A stretch of 29,937 bases of DNA from Verrucomicrobia bacterium UBA7008. GTDB lineage: Bacteria > Verrucomicrobiota > Kiritimatiellia > RFP12 > UBA1067. Positions 7,234 through 16,500 of this stretch are shown here, one piece after another. A program made the translations under genes and the position numbers. Below the pieces are notes generated by a model. That model was not told the DNA's origin and made no database searches. It saw nothing but the letters and a program-made list of their open reading frames with translations. The stretch spans positions 1,140-31,076 of the forward strand of contig DJXI01000027.1 in the NCBI GenBank assembly GCA_002449695.1, read 5' to 3'. The stretch's first letter is position 1. The number at the start of each line of letters is the position of its first letter.

Positions 7234-8743
7234 ATATCATTTGGGATTCTCGCAACGTCTTGCGACTGTTGTTGACGCCTCTGCATGTTCTGCACGGCTA
7301 AACATCTCTGCGCCTCTGCGTCTCTGCGCGATGATTTCTGTAATGTGCTTGGCAAGAACGCTCTTCGCCGAACAGCCTCGCCAGCTTTTCGCCGAGACTC
7401 CTGCACAGAAGGCCGAACGCCTTTCCTGGTGGACTGAGGGCCGCTTCGGAATGTTCATCCACTTCGGGCTCTACTCGCTTCCCGCAAAAGGCGAATGGGT
7501 GAAGATGACCGAGCGCAAGGATATGAAGGAGGAGAAGTATCAGGAGTACTTCGACAATTTCAACCCCGACCTCTTCGATGCGAAGGAGTGGGCGAAGACG
7601 GCGAAGGCGTCCGGAATGAAATACGCCGTTCTTACGGCGAAACACCATGAGGGATTCTGCCTCTGGGACTCGAAGTTCACGGACTACAAGATCACGAACA
7701 CCGCGTTCAGGCGCGACATCGTAAAGGAGTTCTGCGAGGCGTTTCGCGCCGAGGGGATTCGTGTCGGGCTCTACTATTCGCTCATCGATTGGCATCATCC
7801 CGATTTCACGATCGACGCGCGGCATCCGCGCATGCCGCCGGGATGCCGCCCGGCCGATCCTTCCGGCACTGTCGGCGGCGAAGAGACGTGGAAGCGCATC
7901 AACGCCGGCAAGGACATGGATCGCTACCGCCGCTACATGAAAGACCAGGTCGGCGAGCTTTTGACGAACTACGGACGCATCGACATCGTCTGGTTCGACT
8001 TTACCTATCCTAACGATGGCGGACACGGCAAGACCGCCGAGGATTGGGATTCGGAAGGTCTTCTCAAATACGCCCGCAGTCTCCAGCCGTGGATCATCGT
8101 CGATAACCGCCTTGGACTCACCGATACGGCGGACGGGTGGGACTTCGTCACGCCCGAGCAGTTCAAGGTCGAGAAATGGCCGACCGTGAACGGCGAGCGC
8201 GTACCCTGGGAGACGTGCCAGACGCTGTCGGGCAGCTGGGGATATGCCCGTGACGAAATGACGTGGAAGACGACGGAGAATGTCCTTGCCACATTGATCC
8301 ATTCCGTCTCGAAGGGCGGGAATATGATACTGAACGTCGGCCCCACGGGGCGCGGACGCTTCGACTCCCGTGCGACAAGTCACCTCGGGGAGATCGGGGA
8401 GTGGATGAAACTGAATTCCCGCGCGATCTACGGCTGCACGGAAGCGCCCGAACAATTCAAGGCGCCGGAGAATACCATCCTCACGTACAATCCCGCGACG
8501 CGCCGGCTCTACATCCATCTGCTCGCCTATCCCGGCGGACGCCTCGCCTGTCCGTTTGCCGAAGACGTCGCCTACGCGCAGTTCCTCCACGATGCTTCCG
8601 AAATCACGCTGGAGCGTCACGGTACGGCTGCGGAGCAGACGCAGGAATTCTACAAGAGCGGCAATGAAGGAGTTTCCTACTTCCTCCTCCCCGCCGTCAA
8701 GCCCGACGTTCTCATACCCGTAATCGAGGTGATGCGCAAATGA
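7217..8743 (+). CDS. GH29 alpha-L-fucosidase
   Basis: A 508-residue GH29 exo-alpha-L-fucosidase. Family landmarks: GRFGMFIHFGLYSLPAKGEW, KYAVLTAKHHEGFCLW, GLYYSLIDWHHPDF, and IDIVWFDFTYP with the probable nucleophile Asp261 (nt 7997-7999). GGNMILNVGPTGRG follows near the end of the barrel. An RBS-like GGAG (7205-7208) 8 nt upstream supports the start at 7217, overlapping the regulator. The N-terminus is odd: the secretion-signal-like segment (ISVMCLARTLFA, then EQ) starts only at about residue 40, after a stretch encoded by a dispersed-type repeat at 7275-7330. A start at ATG 7331 would give a more compact signal but lacks an RBS. Likely periplasmic or surface enzyme removing terminal fucose. 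Confidence 0.9.
   Translation: MFTNLKYHLGFSQRLATVVDASACSARLNISAPLRLCAMISVMCLARTLFAEQPRQLFAETPAQKAERLSWWTEGRFGMFIHFGLYSLPAKGEWVKMTERKDMKEEKYQEYFDNFNPDLFDAKEWAKTAKASGMKYAVLTAKHHEGFCLWDSKFTDYKITNTAFRRDIVKEFCEAFRAEGIRVGLYYSLIDWHHPDFTIDARHPRMPPGCRPADPSGTVGGEETWKRINAGKDMDRYRRYMKDQVGELLTNYGRIDIVWFDFTYPNDGGHGKTAEDWDSEGLLKYARSLQPWIIVDNRLGLTDTADGWDFVTPEQFKVEKWPTVNGERVPWETCQTLSGSWGYARDEMTWKTTENVLATLIHSVSKGGNMILNVGPTGRGRFDSRATSHLGEIGEWMKLNSRAIYGCTEAPEQFKAPENTILTYNPATRRLYIHLLAYPGGRLACPFAEDVAYAQFLHDASEITLERHGTAAEQTQEFYKSGNEGVSYFLLPAVKPDVLIPVIEVMRK
7275..7330 (+). repeat. dispersed-type CTCTGCG-rich repeat inside the GH29 5' coding region
   Basis: The sequence runs as repeated CTCTGCG units (CTCTGCGCCTCTGCG, then TCTCTGCGCG). 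From general knowledge, this wording recurs between genes in many bacterial genomes and gives the familiar spurious peptide AQRRRGAE on the opposite strand. Here it is read in frame (about residues 20-38) between the ribosome-binding start and the hydrophobic signal segment. Confidence 0.6.
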
Positions 8744-8782
8744 GGGAATCTCTTCTACAGCCGCTTAAGCCAAAAGCCGTTG

Positions 8783-8813
8783 CGACGAAAATTTCGCGAC
8801 GAAATTTTCGTCG
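8783..8813. repeat. perfect 14-bp inverted repeat with 3-nt loop
   Basis: The arms CGACGAAAATTTCG and CGAAATTTTCGTCG are exact reverse complements separated by CGA. It lies in the 139-nt gap between the GH29 and LamG genes. It has no T-run, so it is not a standard intrinsic terminator. It could be an RNA processing or stabilising hairpin, or a protein-binding palindrome. The rest of the gap holds only the LamG gene's ribosome-binding site. Confidence 0.8.
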
Positions 8814-8882
8814 GCGTCCGCCAAGGCCGCTGTCGCATTCCTGTAACCGAAGTTGTTCAACAAGCAAAGAAAGGACAAAACG

Positions 8883-11249
8883 ATGAAAACGAAAGTTCAT
8901 GCAGTCATGGCGGTTGCGATCATCGCGATCGCATCCACCGTCACGGCCGATACGGTCGTCCACTACACGTTCGACGATCTCGGCGACGTCGGAACGACGC
9001 TCGCCGATTCGTCGACTGTTGTGAACAAGGCGAATCCCGGCACGCTCGACGCGAAAGTGTACGGGATGTACGGCAAAGAGAAGCGGACAACATCCACAGC
9101 GCTGCCGCTTGTCGCCGCCGGCATTCCCGATTCGCTGCGGGTTCTGGATCCGGCGGGCGGGACGATCGCCTCCGCCGCCGACAAGGCTTTGCGCTTCCCC
9201 GGCGGCAATGCCGCGGGCAACGGCGCGATGCTCGAGACTCCAAACGATTCTGCGCTCCGCCCGTCGTCGTTTACCGTCGAAATGTTCGTCCGCCTCACTG
9301 AGGGGCGCTCTGGCTGGCAGATGCTTGCCTGCCAGCCGTCAACTACGGCCGATCGCTACGGATGGGCGATTAGCTTTTACCAATCCACCTACGTGGCCAT
9401 GAAATTGATGTTCATCAAAGCTGATGGTACCCAACAGGACTGTCAATTCGACAACGGCGCTACAACGTTGTTGGACTGGAAATGGCATCATATTGCAATG
9501 ACAGTTTATCCCCATGCAACCGATTCGTCCAAAACTGTCGTCAGGTTATACTTGGATTACGCCAAAATATATGATTATAATGCTCCCTTCGTGCTGTCTC
9601 TCTCTGATTCGGCGGACTGCCCCGTGCAGATTGGCGGCACGACAGTTGCAGGACAAAACTTTACGGGCGAGATCGGTGAATTCCGGTTCTCTTCAGGAGT
9701 GCTTGATCCCGGCGAGTTCCTTCGTCCTCACAACGCGGCGATAGACAAAGACGTCGTTCTCTACTATGACTTCGAGGGAAGCAATGCTTATGAGGGAAAC
9801 TTCGGGACCACCGAGACCACTCTCCTTAACAAGGCGTCGCCGATTCTGCCTGGCAATCTTCAGACCCGGACTTTTGATGTAAAGGGGACACTGCCGAAAG
9901 TCGATGATGAAACCGCACCGACCTTGCGCCTCCGTCATTCCATGTCTGATCTCGATTGGTCGGACAATGCCGCAAGCCTCTTCAACGGCTATGAGGGCGG
10001 TCAGCGTTACAACAACTACCTTTACTGCGACCTGCCGTCGTCCATGTCGCTTGCGGACACGAACTTCACGGTCGAGATGTTCTGCAAGACCGACGGCAGC
10101 GTAAACTGGTGGACATCGGTTTTCAGGGACAAAAACGATCAGGTTTGGATCGGCGGGGGCGAAGACGGCAACAAGTTCATGGGCAGAGTGACTCTGGATG
10201 ACGGCACCACCCAAAAGACTGTCATCGACACCACGAGCGCAAACGATGGCAAGTGGCACCATATCGCGCTTGTGCGCGAAGGGACGGCCTTGACCTTGTA
10301 CCGCGACAAAAAGGTGGCAGCGAGCACAACGCTCACTTCCAGCTCGCTGAAGGCTATCGGCAACCAATGGCATTTCATCGGCGGGCCGAACGGCGGCAAC
10401 AACGATTTCAACGGCTGGCTCGATTCCGTTCGCGTGACGCGCCGGGCGCTTGGGCCGGAAGAGTTCCTGACGTCACAGCACTATCCTGAAAGCAGTACGA
10501 TCGCCCATCTCAAGTTCGACGACGGCACGGCAAACGCCGCCGATGGAGGCTGTGCGCTCTTCGACGGGCCGAATAACCTGACATTCAGCGACGATGTGCC
10601 TGGCTACAAGATAACCGACGGCGAAGGAGGTTCGGTTCTTTCCAAGCCAGACGTAAAGTCGCTGTCCGTGCCAAGCGCTGCCTTTACATACTCCAACTGG
10701 GACGATCTCTACTATCTGCGCAAGGATGCAAACGGCAAAGAGCGCACATCCGGCACGGTGGAGCTGTGGGTGAAAGGGAGCGTGAAGAAAACATACGCTG
10801 CCATTCTTGATGCAAAGATCTCCGCGAACGGAAACTACAACGACAATCTGCATGCATGGAGACTTGGCTATGACGCAAACGACGGAGGAAAGCCCAGCGT
10901 TCTTTTCCGCTATCTCAAGACGGATGGCTCGCGCGACAATCAACGTCTAACCTTTGATCCGGGTGTAACGGACGGCAAGTGGCATCACTGGGCGTTCACT
11001 TTCCAGCCGAATGCATCCGATCCGACAAAGAGTGATATTGCGTTCTATCTTGATCATGATCAGCTGGGCGCCGTGCAGACCCTGCCAGGCCGGGTGGCTT
11101 ACGACGACACTCTCCGTTTCGCCATCGGCGAAGGCGGCTCGAGCTTCACAGGGCTGATTGACGAACTGCGTATTTCGGACTGTGTCCTGACGCCTGCACA
11201 GTTCCTGCGCGCCGAGAAGGAACCGGGATTGACCATTATCTTCCGGTAA
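8883..11249 (+). CDS. secreted protein of three LamG-like (concanavalin A fold) domains
   Basis: A 788-residue protein with signal peptide MKTKVHAVMAVAIIAIASTV ending near TADTVVHYTF. It has three consecutive LamG/jelly-roll domains at about residues 22-285, 289-535 and 538-785. Each opens with a strand of the type VVHYTFDD, VVLYYDFEG or IAHLKFDDG. Each has the core WHHIAMTVY, WHHIALVRE or WHHWAFTFQ, and each ends in GEIGEFRFSSGVLDPGEF, GWLDSVRVTRRALGPEEF or GLIDELRISDCVLTPAQF. No catalytic domain or anchor is visible, so carbohydrate binding or capture is inferred. The ATG at 8883 follows AAAGGA (8870-8875); a TTG at 8853 in the same frame is rejected. The middle of the first domain (about 9400-9600) is unusually AT-rich for this window. 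Confidence 0.85.
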   Translation: MKTKVHAVMAVAIIAIASTVTADTVVHYTFDDLGDVGTTLADSSTVVNKANPGTLDAKVYGMYGKEKRTTSTALPLVAAGIPDSLRVLDPAGGTIASAADKALRFPGGNAAGNGAMLETPNDSALRPSSFTVEMFVRLTEGRSGWQMLACQPSTTADRYGWAISFYQSTYVAMKLMFIKADGTQQDCQFDNGATTLLDWKWHHIAMTVYPHATDSSKTVVRLYLDYAKIYDYNAPFVLSLSDSADCPVQIGGTTVAGQNFTGEIGEFRFSSGVLDPGEFLRPHNAAIDKDVVLYYDFEGSNAYEGNFGTTETTLLNKASPILPGNLQTRTFDVKGTLPKVDDETAPTLRLRHSMSDLDWSDNAASLFNGYEGGQRYNNYLYCDLPSSMSLADTNFTVEMFCKTDGSVNWWTSVFRDKNDQVWIGGGEDGNKFMGRVTLDDGTTQKTVIDTTSANDGKWHHIALVREGTALTLYRDKKVAASTTLTSSSLKAIGNQWHFIGGPNGGNNDFNGWLDSVRVTRRALGPEEFLTSQHYPESSTIAHLKFDDGTANAADGGCALFDGPNNLTFSDDVPGYKITDGEGGSVLSKPDVKSLSVPSAAFTYSNWDDLYYLRKDANGKERTSGTVELWVKGSVKKTYAAILDAKISANGNYNDNLHAWRLGYDANDGGKPSVLFRYLKTDGSRDNQRLTFDPGVTDGKWHHWAFTFQPNASDPTKSDIAFYLDHDQLGAVQTLPGRVAYDDTLRFAIGEGGSSFTGLIDELRISDCVLTPAQFLRAEKEPGLTIIFR

Positions 11250-11284
11250 AACTTCAGGGAGACAATGCTGCGCTTGTTATAGGC

Positions 11285-11400
11285 AGGGTTTACAGGATTG
11301 ACGGGATTATGAGTCCTTTGCGTGAAGAGCAATGGCTCTGAAATCTTGTTAATCATGTAAATCCTGTCTAAAAAAGAAATTGGCAACCGTTAAAACCTGT
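11285..11400. repeat. dispersed-type palindromic intergenic repeat
   Basis: In the 165-nt gap between the LamG and esterase genes, ACAGGATTGACGGGATTA (11292-11309) and TAATCATGTAAATCCTGT (11350-11367) form an 18-bp inverted repeat with three mismatches around a 40-nt loop. Nested in the loop is a hairpin AGAGC-AATG-GCTCT (11326-11339). From general knowledge, 'acaggatt...aatcctgt' sequences are scattered in many bacterial genomes and give the spurious peptide NPVNPVNP in translation. No gene or clear promoter is seen in the gap. Confidence 0.7.
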
Positions 11401-11414
11401 CTGAAGGAATCCTA

Positions 11415-12104
11415 ATGAAGAAAGCTTATCTTGCAGCTTTGGCGATAGTTCCGACAATTGCGTTCGCGGACGCGGTAGCCGACAACTATCCCGTCGCGGA
11501 GAACGTGCGCGGGCACGAGAACACCGAGTGGTCCATCAGCTATGCGTACCACCTCACGGACGCGAAGAAGAGTCTGCCGCGCGTCCTTCTGGTCGGCGAT
11601 TCGATCTGCCAGGGCTATCAAGGCAAGGTCGCGGCCAAGCTTGACGGGAAGGCGAACGTGACCTACTGGGCGTCGTCCTACTGCGTGACGAGTCCAGGCT
11701 ATCTGCGGCTTCTCGCGTTCTATCTCGACGAGGCGGAGTATGACGTCGTCCACTTCAACAACGGGCTGCACTCGTGCGAAACGCCAATTGCGGACTACGC
11801 GAAGGCCTACCGCGTCGCGCTTCGGCTCATCAAGAAGAAACAGCCCAAGGCGAAGATCGTCTGGGCGTCTTCGACGCCGCTCAACGCGACGGACTCAAGA
11901 GCCGGAAAGGTTGCCGCACTCAACGCGGCGGCTCGTCGTGCCGCAGAGTCCGTCGAGGATGTTGCCGAGAATGACCTTTACGCTCTCGCCAATCCGCTTG
12001 ACCGCAAGGCGTATTGGGTCGATACGCACCACTATACCGACGCCGGCTACGAGCTCCTTGCGTCGCAAGTGGTCGAAAAAGTCGTTGCGGCTTGCGCCAA
12101 GTAG
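11415..12104 (+). CDS. secreted SGNH/GDSL-family esterase
   Basis: A 229-residue protein with signal peptide MKKAYLAALAIVPTIAFA, cut before DAVADN. SGNH blocks can be followed: block I LLVGDSICQG with nucleophile Ser63; the block III-like segment HFNNGLHS with Asn115/Asn116; block V as D203-T-H-H206 (DTHHYTDAGYELLA). SGNH enzymes in glycan loci mostly remove acetyl groups from polysaccharides, so a deacetylase acting ahead of the glycosidases is the likely role. The oxyanion Asn context (NNG rather than GxND) is slightly off the textbook motif but common in PUL-type members. The gene follows a 165-nt repeat-bearing gap and precedes the second GH29 by 28 nt. Confidence 0.8.
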   Translation: MKKAYLAALAIVPTIAFADAVADNYPVAENVRGHENTEWSISYAYHLTDAKKSLPRVLLVGDSICQGYQGKVAAKLDGKANVTYWASSYCVTSPGYLRLLAFYLDEAEYDVVHFNNGLHSCETPIADYAKAYRVALRLIKKKQPKAKIVWASSTPLNATDSRAGKVAALNAAARRAAESVEDVAENDLYALANPLDRKAYWVDTHHYTDAGYELLASQVVEKVVAACAK

Positions 12105-12132
12105 TCGCAACTTAAGGTGGGGGACCGGGAAA

Positions 12133-13518
12133 ATGAAACGCATACAGGTAACGGCGCTTTGCGCTTTGGTGGCGTCGGTTGCGTTCGCGGACGCCAAGTA
12201 CGAGGCGAATTGGGATTCGCTCAATACGCGGCCGTGTCCGCAGTGGTGGAAGGACGCCAAGTTCGGCATATTCGTCCACTGGGGCGTGTATTCCGTTCCG
12301 GCGTTCGCGCCGCACGACACGAACAGCGTCTACGAGTGCTACGCCGAACACTACGCCAACCCAAAGCGTTGGGAAAAGGAGGACTCCGCGTTCCCCGCGT
12401 ACCATGCAAAGCACCATCCCGGCAAGTCTTACGGAGATTTCGTGGCGGACTTCACGGCGGTGGACTTCGACCCCGCCGCATGGGCCGCTCTCTTCCGCCG
12501 CTCTGGCGCTAAGTACGTGGTGCTCACGTCGAAGCACCATGACGGATTCGCCCTCTGGCCGTCCGCGTATTCGCCGTACTTCAACGCGGGGATGACCGGG
12601 CCGAAGCGGGACCTCTGCGGCGAATTGACGGAGGCCGTGCGCGCGGCGGGGCTCCACATGGGCTTCTACTATTCTCTTCTCGAATGGCGGCATCCGCTCT
12701 GCAACAAGGAAGACATCGGTAAGTTCGTGGAGCGGGTCAACCTTCCACAACTCAAGGAACTTGTCACGCGCTACAGGCCGGAAATAGTCTGGACGGACGG
12801 CGAGTGGGACTATCCGTGGGAGGTCTGGCGAGGTCCGGAATTCCTTTCGTGGCTCTACAACGAGTCGCCGGTCAAGGACACGGTCGTCGCCAACGACCGC
12901 TGGGGCGCCGGATTTCGCGGCAAGTGCGGAGACCTCTACACGACCGAGTACGAGGACATTGCGCACGACGGAGAGGCGAGCGACTCGCATCCGTGGGAGG
13001 AGTGCCGCGGCATCGGGCTTTCGTTCGGCTACAACCGCTACGAGACTACGCAGCAGTATCTTTCGGACGAAGCCTGCATAGAGACGCTTTGCGACAAGGT
13101 CTCGCGGGGCGGAAACCTTTTGCTGAACGTAGGGCCTACTGCGGAAGGACTCATCCCCGTCATCATGGAGGAGCGCCTTCTCGCGATCGGCAAGTGGCTT
13201 GATGTCAACGGCGAGGCGATATATGGCACGACCGCGTGGGAGAAGCGGCCCAGGGACATGAAGAAGAACCGCGTATATTTCACGAAGAAAGGCGATGTTC
13301 TCTACGCAATCGTCTTCGGTTCCGCCGAGAAGGTATCCGTGCCTGGCGTCAGAGAGGTCGATACTGTCACGCTCCTTGGAAGCGACCGCAAGATTGCCTG
13401 GACGCGGAACGGCGATGACGTCGAAATCGAAATGCCGCTCTTCCGCCAAGGCGCGGCACCATGCGCTCATGCGCTTGTCTTCAAGCTGGCAAAAAGCAAC
13501 GGGAGGGAAACCGAATGA
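12133..13518 (+). CDS. GH29 alpha-L-fucosidase (second)
   Basis: A 461-residue secreted GH29. The signal peptide MKRIQVTALCALVASVAFA is followed by DAKYEANWDSLNTRPCPQWW. Motifs: AKFGIFVHWGVYSVPAF, YVVLTSKHHDGFALW, GFYYSLLEWRHPL, and EIVWTDGEWDYPWE with the probable nucleophile Asp222 (close to Asp224 of the Thermotoga enzyme). GGNLLLNVGPTAEG and a small C-terminal beta domain follow. The ATG at 12133 is preceded by AAGGTGGGGG (12114-12123). The frame is open far upstream through the esterase gene, but that part is an out-of-frame shadow. It is only moderately similar to the first GH29, suggesting a different linkage preference rather than a recent duplicate. Ends in an ATGA overlap with the next gene. 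Confidence 0.9.
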   Translation: MKRIQVTALCALVASVAFADAKYEANWDSLNTRPCPQWWKDAKFGIFVHWGVYSVPAFAPHDTNSVYECYAEHYANPKRWEKEDSAFPAYHAKHHPGKSYGDFVADFTAVDFDPAAWAALFRRSGAKYVVLTSKHHDGFALWPSAYSPYFNAGMTGPKRDLCGELTEAVRAAGLHMGFYYSLLEWRHPLCNKEDIGKFVERVNLPQLKELVTRYRPEIVWTDGEWDYPWEVWRGPEFLSWLYNESPVKDTVVANDRWGAGFRGKCGDLYTTEYEDIAHDGEASDSHPWEECRGIGLSFGYNRYETTQQYLSDEACIETLCDKVSRGGNLLLNVGPTAEGLIPVIMEERLLAIGKWLDVNGEAIYGTTAWEKRPRDMKKNRVYFTKKGDVLYAIVFGSAEKVSVPGVREVDTVTLLGSDRKIAWTRNGDDVEIEMPLFRQGAAPCAHALVFKLAKSNGRETE

Positions 13519-16500
13519 AAATCTTCTGCGGAACAATACTCGCGGCGACGGTCGCCGTTTGCAGCACTGGATTCGCGCGCCCTGCGCCGCGGCCGGCGAT
13601 GGCGGCGCGGATTGCCGCGGAAGAGGATGTCTATGGCATCGTCCACTGGGGGCTCAACACCTACACCGACCGCGAGTGGGGCTATGGCGACGAAGATCCC
13701 GCGATGCTGAATCCTTCGAAATTCGACGCCGACCAGATTGTTGGCGCGTGCCGGGACGCGGGGATGTGCGGACTTATCGTCGTCGCCAAGCACCACGATG
13801 GATTCTGCCTTTGGCCGACGAAGACGACGGAGCACAACATACGCCGCTCGCCATTCTGGAAGAGGGAAGAGTGGAGAGGGAAGAGGGGAGAGGGAAAAGG
13901 GAAGAGGGAAAAGGGAAGAGAGAAGAGGGGAGAGGGGAGAGATTATGTGAAGGAGATGTCAGAGGCGTGCAGGAGGGCGGGGCTCAAGTTCGGCGTCTAT
14001 TGCTCGCCGTGGGACCGCAACAACGCGCACTACGCGACGGAGAAGTACGTAGAGATATACCATGCACAGCTAAAGGAACTTCTCGGCGGCGAGTATGGCG
14101 ACATATTCGAGATGTGGTTCGACGGTGCGAACGGTGGCGACGGATACTACGGCGGCGCAAGGGAAAAGCGCAGGATCGGCGCGGACTACTACCGCTTTGG
14201 CGAGGTGTTCAAGTTCGTTAGGGAACTCCAGCCCAACGTCACGATCTTCTCCGGCGCAGACGACGATTCGGACCTTCGCTGGTGCGGCAACGAACGTGGT
14301 TTCATTTCCGAAGACTCGCGCGCAACGGTTGTCCGCACAGGCGGCTTCTGCGATGGAAAGTACGGGAATCCCAACTACGTCCCGACCCGGAACTCCGGCT
14401 CTCCGGACGGAGGCTTCTTCCGCGTATGCGAGGGGGATTTTCCGCTACGCAAGGGCTGGTTCTACCATGAGAAAGAGCGCGGCACCACGAAGAGCGGCGC
14501 GTATCTTGCGAAGCTATACGTCGGCACTGCCGGGAACGGCGGCACGATGAACATCGGAATCGCGCCCACGAAGGACGGCGTCCTCGATGCTGACGACGTC
14601 AAGGCGCTCAGGGACTTCGGCGAATTGCGCAAGGCGCTTTTCGCGCATGAAGCGAATGACGGCGAAAAGTTCAATGTCGTCGTCATGCGCGAAGACGTCA
14701 CCAACGGCGAGCTCGTGGACGAATGGGAGTTTGTCGCGGACGGGAATACGATTCTGCATGGCAAGTCTATAGGCATCAAGCGCATACGGCTTCTCAGGGA
14801 GCCTGTCTTTGCGAAAAACTGCAGTGTCCGTGTCGTTCGCGGCGTAGGAGCGCCAAAGGTTTCATACACGCTCTATCGCACCGACCAGGCGGTAATCGAC
14901 GCGATACTTGACGCGAAAGGCTGCGAAGACGAAACCGATACCGCCAAGTGGATGACAGGCAAGGCGTCCGCGCCTCGCGAATACTTCGTGTCGCCGGCCG
15001 GCGACGATGCGGCGGACGGCTCGGCGGCGCATCCATGGAGGACGATAGGACGCGCCGCGTCCGTCGCGCAGGCAGGCGACACCGTTACGGTCCGGGAGGG
15101 AATCTACCGCGAATGGGTGAAGCCGGCGAATCCCGGACGCGATGGAGCGCCGGTCACGTATCGTGCGGCGGAAGGGGAGCGCGTCGTCGTGACGGGTACC
15201 GACGAAGTACGCGGCTGGAAGAAAAGGCCAGACGGACTCTGGGAGGTGAATGTCTCCTACGATTCTTTCGGTGGAGTCAATCCTTTTACGGACTTCATCG
15301 CGGGTGCTTGGTTCATTGACAATGGCGCCAAACATTTCCGCACACGCCTTATCCAAGAGGGCAAACCGCTGAACCTTGTCGGCGAGGAGATCCTTGCTCC
15401 GCCGGACCACGGCGTTCCGGCTCTGGAGATCGGAACCGCTGCGCTGATTCCGGGCCGCGTCTCGGGCTTGATAGTCGCCGCATTCGAGCACGACCCGAAC
15501 GTCGCTGTGCCCGAACTCGCCGTGCGGCCATGCTGCTTCTATCCGCTCGCGCCCCGTCGCGACTACATTACGCTAAAGGGCATTGTTTTCCGCGACGCCG
15601 CCCCGACATGGGCGCATCCGCGCGGCGAGCAGCCTGGCGTCGTCGGGACGAACTGGAGCCGCGGCTGGAGAATCGAGGACTGCGAGATATCCGGCTCGTG
15701 CTGTGCAGGGCTTACGCTTGGCAAGTGCGCCAACGATTTCGACTCCTTCTGGAACGATCCGAAGCAGAGCTTTTCGTTATGGGGCAAGCGTCTCTCGGAG
15801 CGCGACCTTTCGGAAATAGGCCACCACACGGTCCGTCGCTGCCGCATATTCGACTGCGGCCAGGCCGGCATCTGCGGCGGTTTCGGCGCGGTCTGGTCGA
15901 CAATCGAGGACTGCGACATCTCGCGCTGTTACTGGAAGCAGAAATTCTTCGGCTACGAAATGGCCGGCATCAAGATCCACGCGGCCGTCGGCATGACGAT
16001 CCGCCGCAACCGCATCCACGACAACGGCTGTTTCGGCGTCTGGCTCGACTGGATGGCGCAGGGCACGCGGCTCTCCGGAAATTCGTTCTGGGGCAACGAG
16101 CAACACGACCTCTATCTCGAGGTCGTCCATGGACCGATACTTCTTGAGGGCAACGACTTCCTGTCCAAGCAGGCGATCCACTTCAAGGGGTCCAACAACA
16201 TCGCACTTGTGGGCAACCGCATCTTCGGTTCGCTCGTCTGCGACGACGACAAGTCGCTCGGCTACCGTAGGACGCCTGTTTTCCATCCGCATTCGACGAG
16301 TATCAAGGCGCTATACGCCGACCCAACGCCCGCGAACCTCGCATTCATCAACAACATCCTTCCGGAAGAACCGCATTTCTCCGATCTCGCGAGCAATCCG
16401 TGCAGGTGTGAAGACAACTTCCTCGTCCCGCGCGAATACTGGGGGATCAACGCGACAACCGGAGACGTCGGCATCGCCCCGCCGCCATCCTTGCCGCGTC

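Noticed and set aside
11740..12132. In-frame N-terminal extension of the second GH29
   Set aside because: It runs out of frame through the well-supported esterase gene, and a clean signal peptide with RBS starts at 12133.
7217..13518. The two GH29 genes as a recent tandem duplication
   Set aside because: They share family motifs only; lengths, loops and codons differ widely and two unrelated genes lie between them.
13858..13942. Purine tract as a CRISPR or as a gene break
   Set aside because: No spacer/repeat regularity exists, and the reading frame stays open across it with GH29 motifs on both sides.
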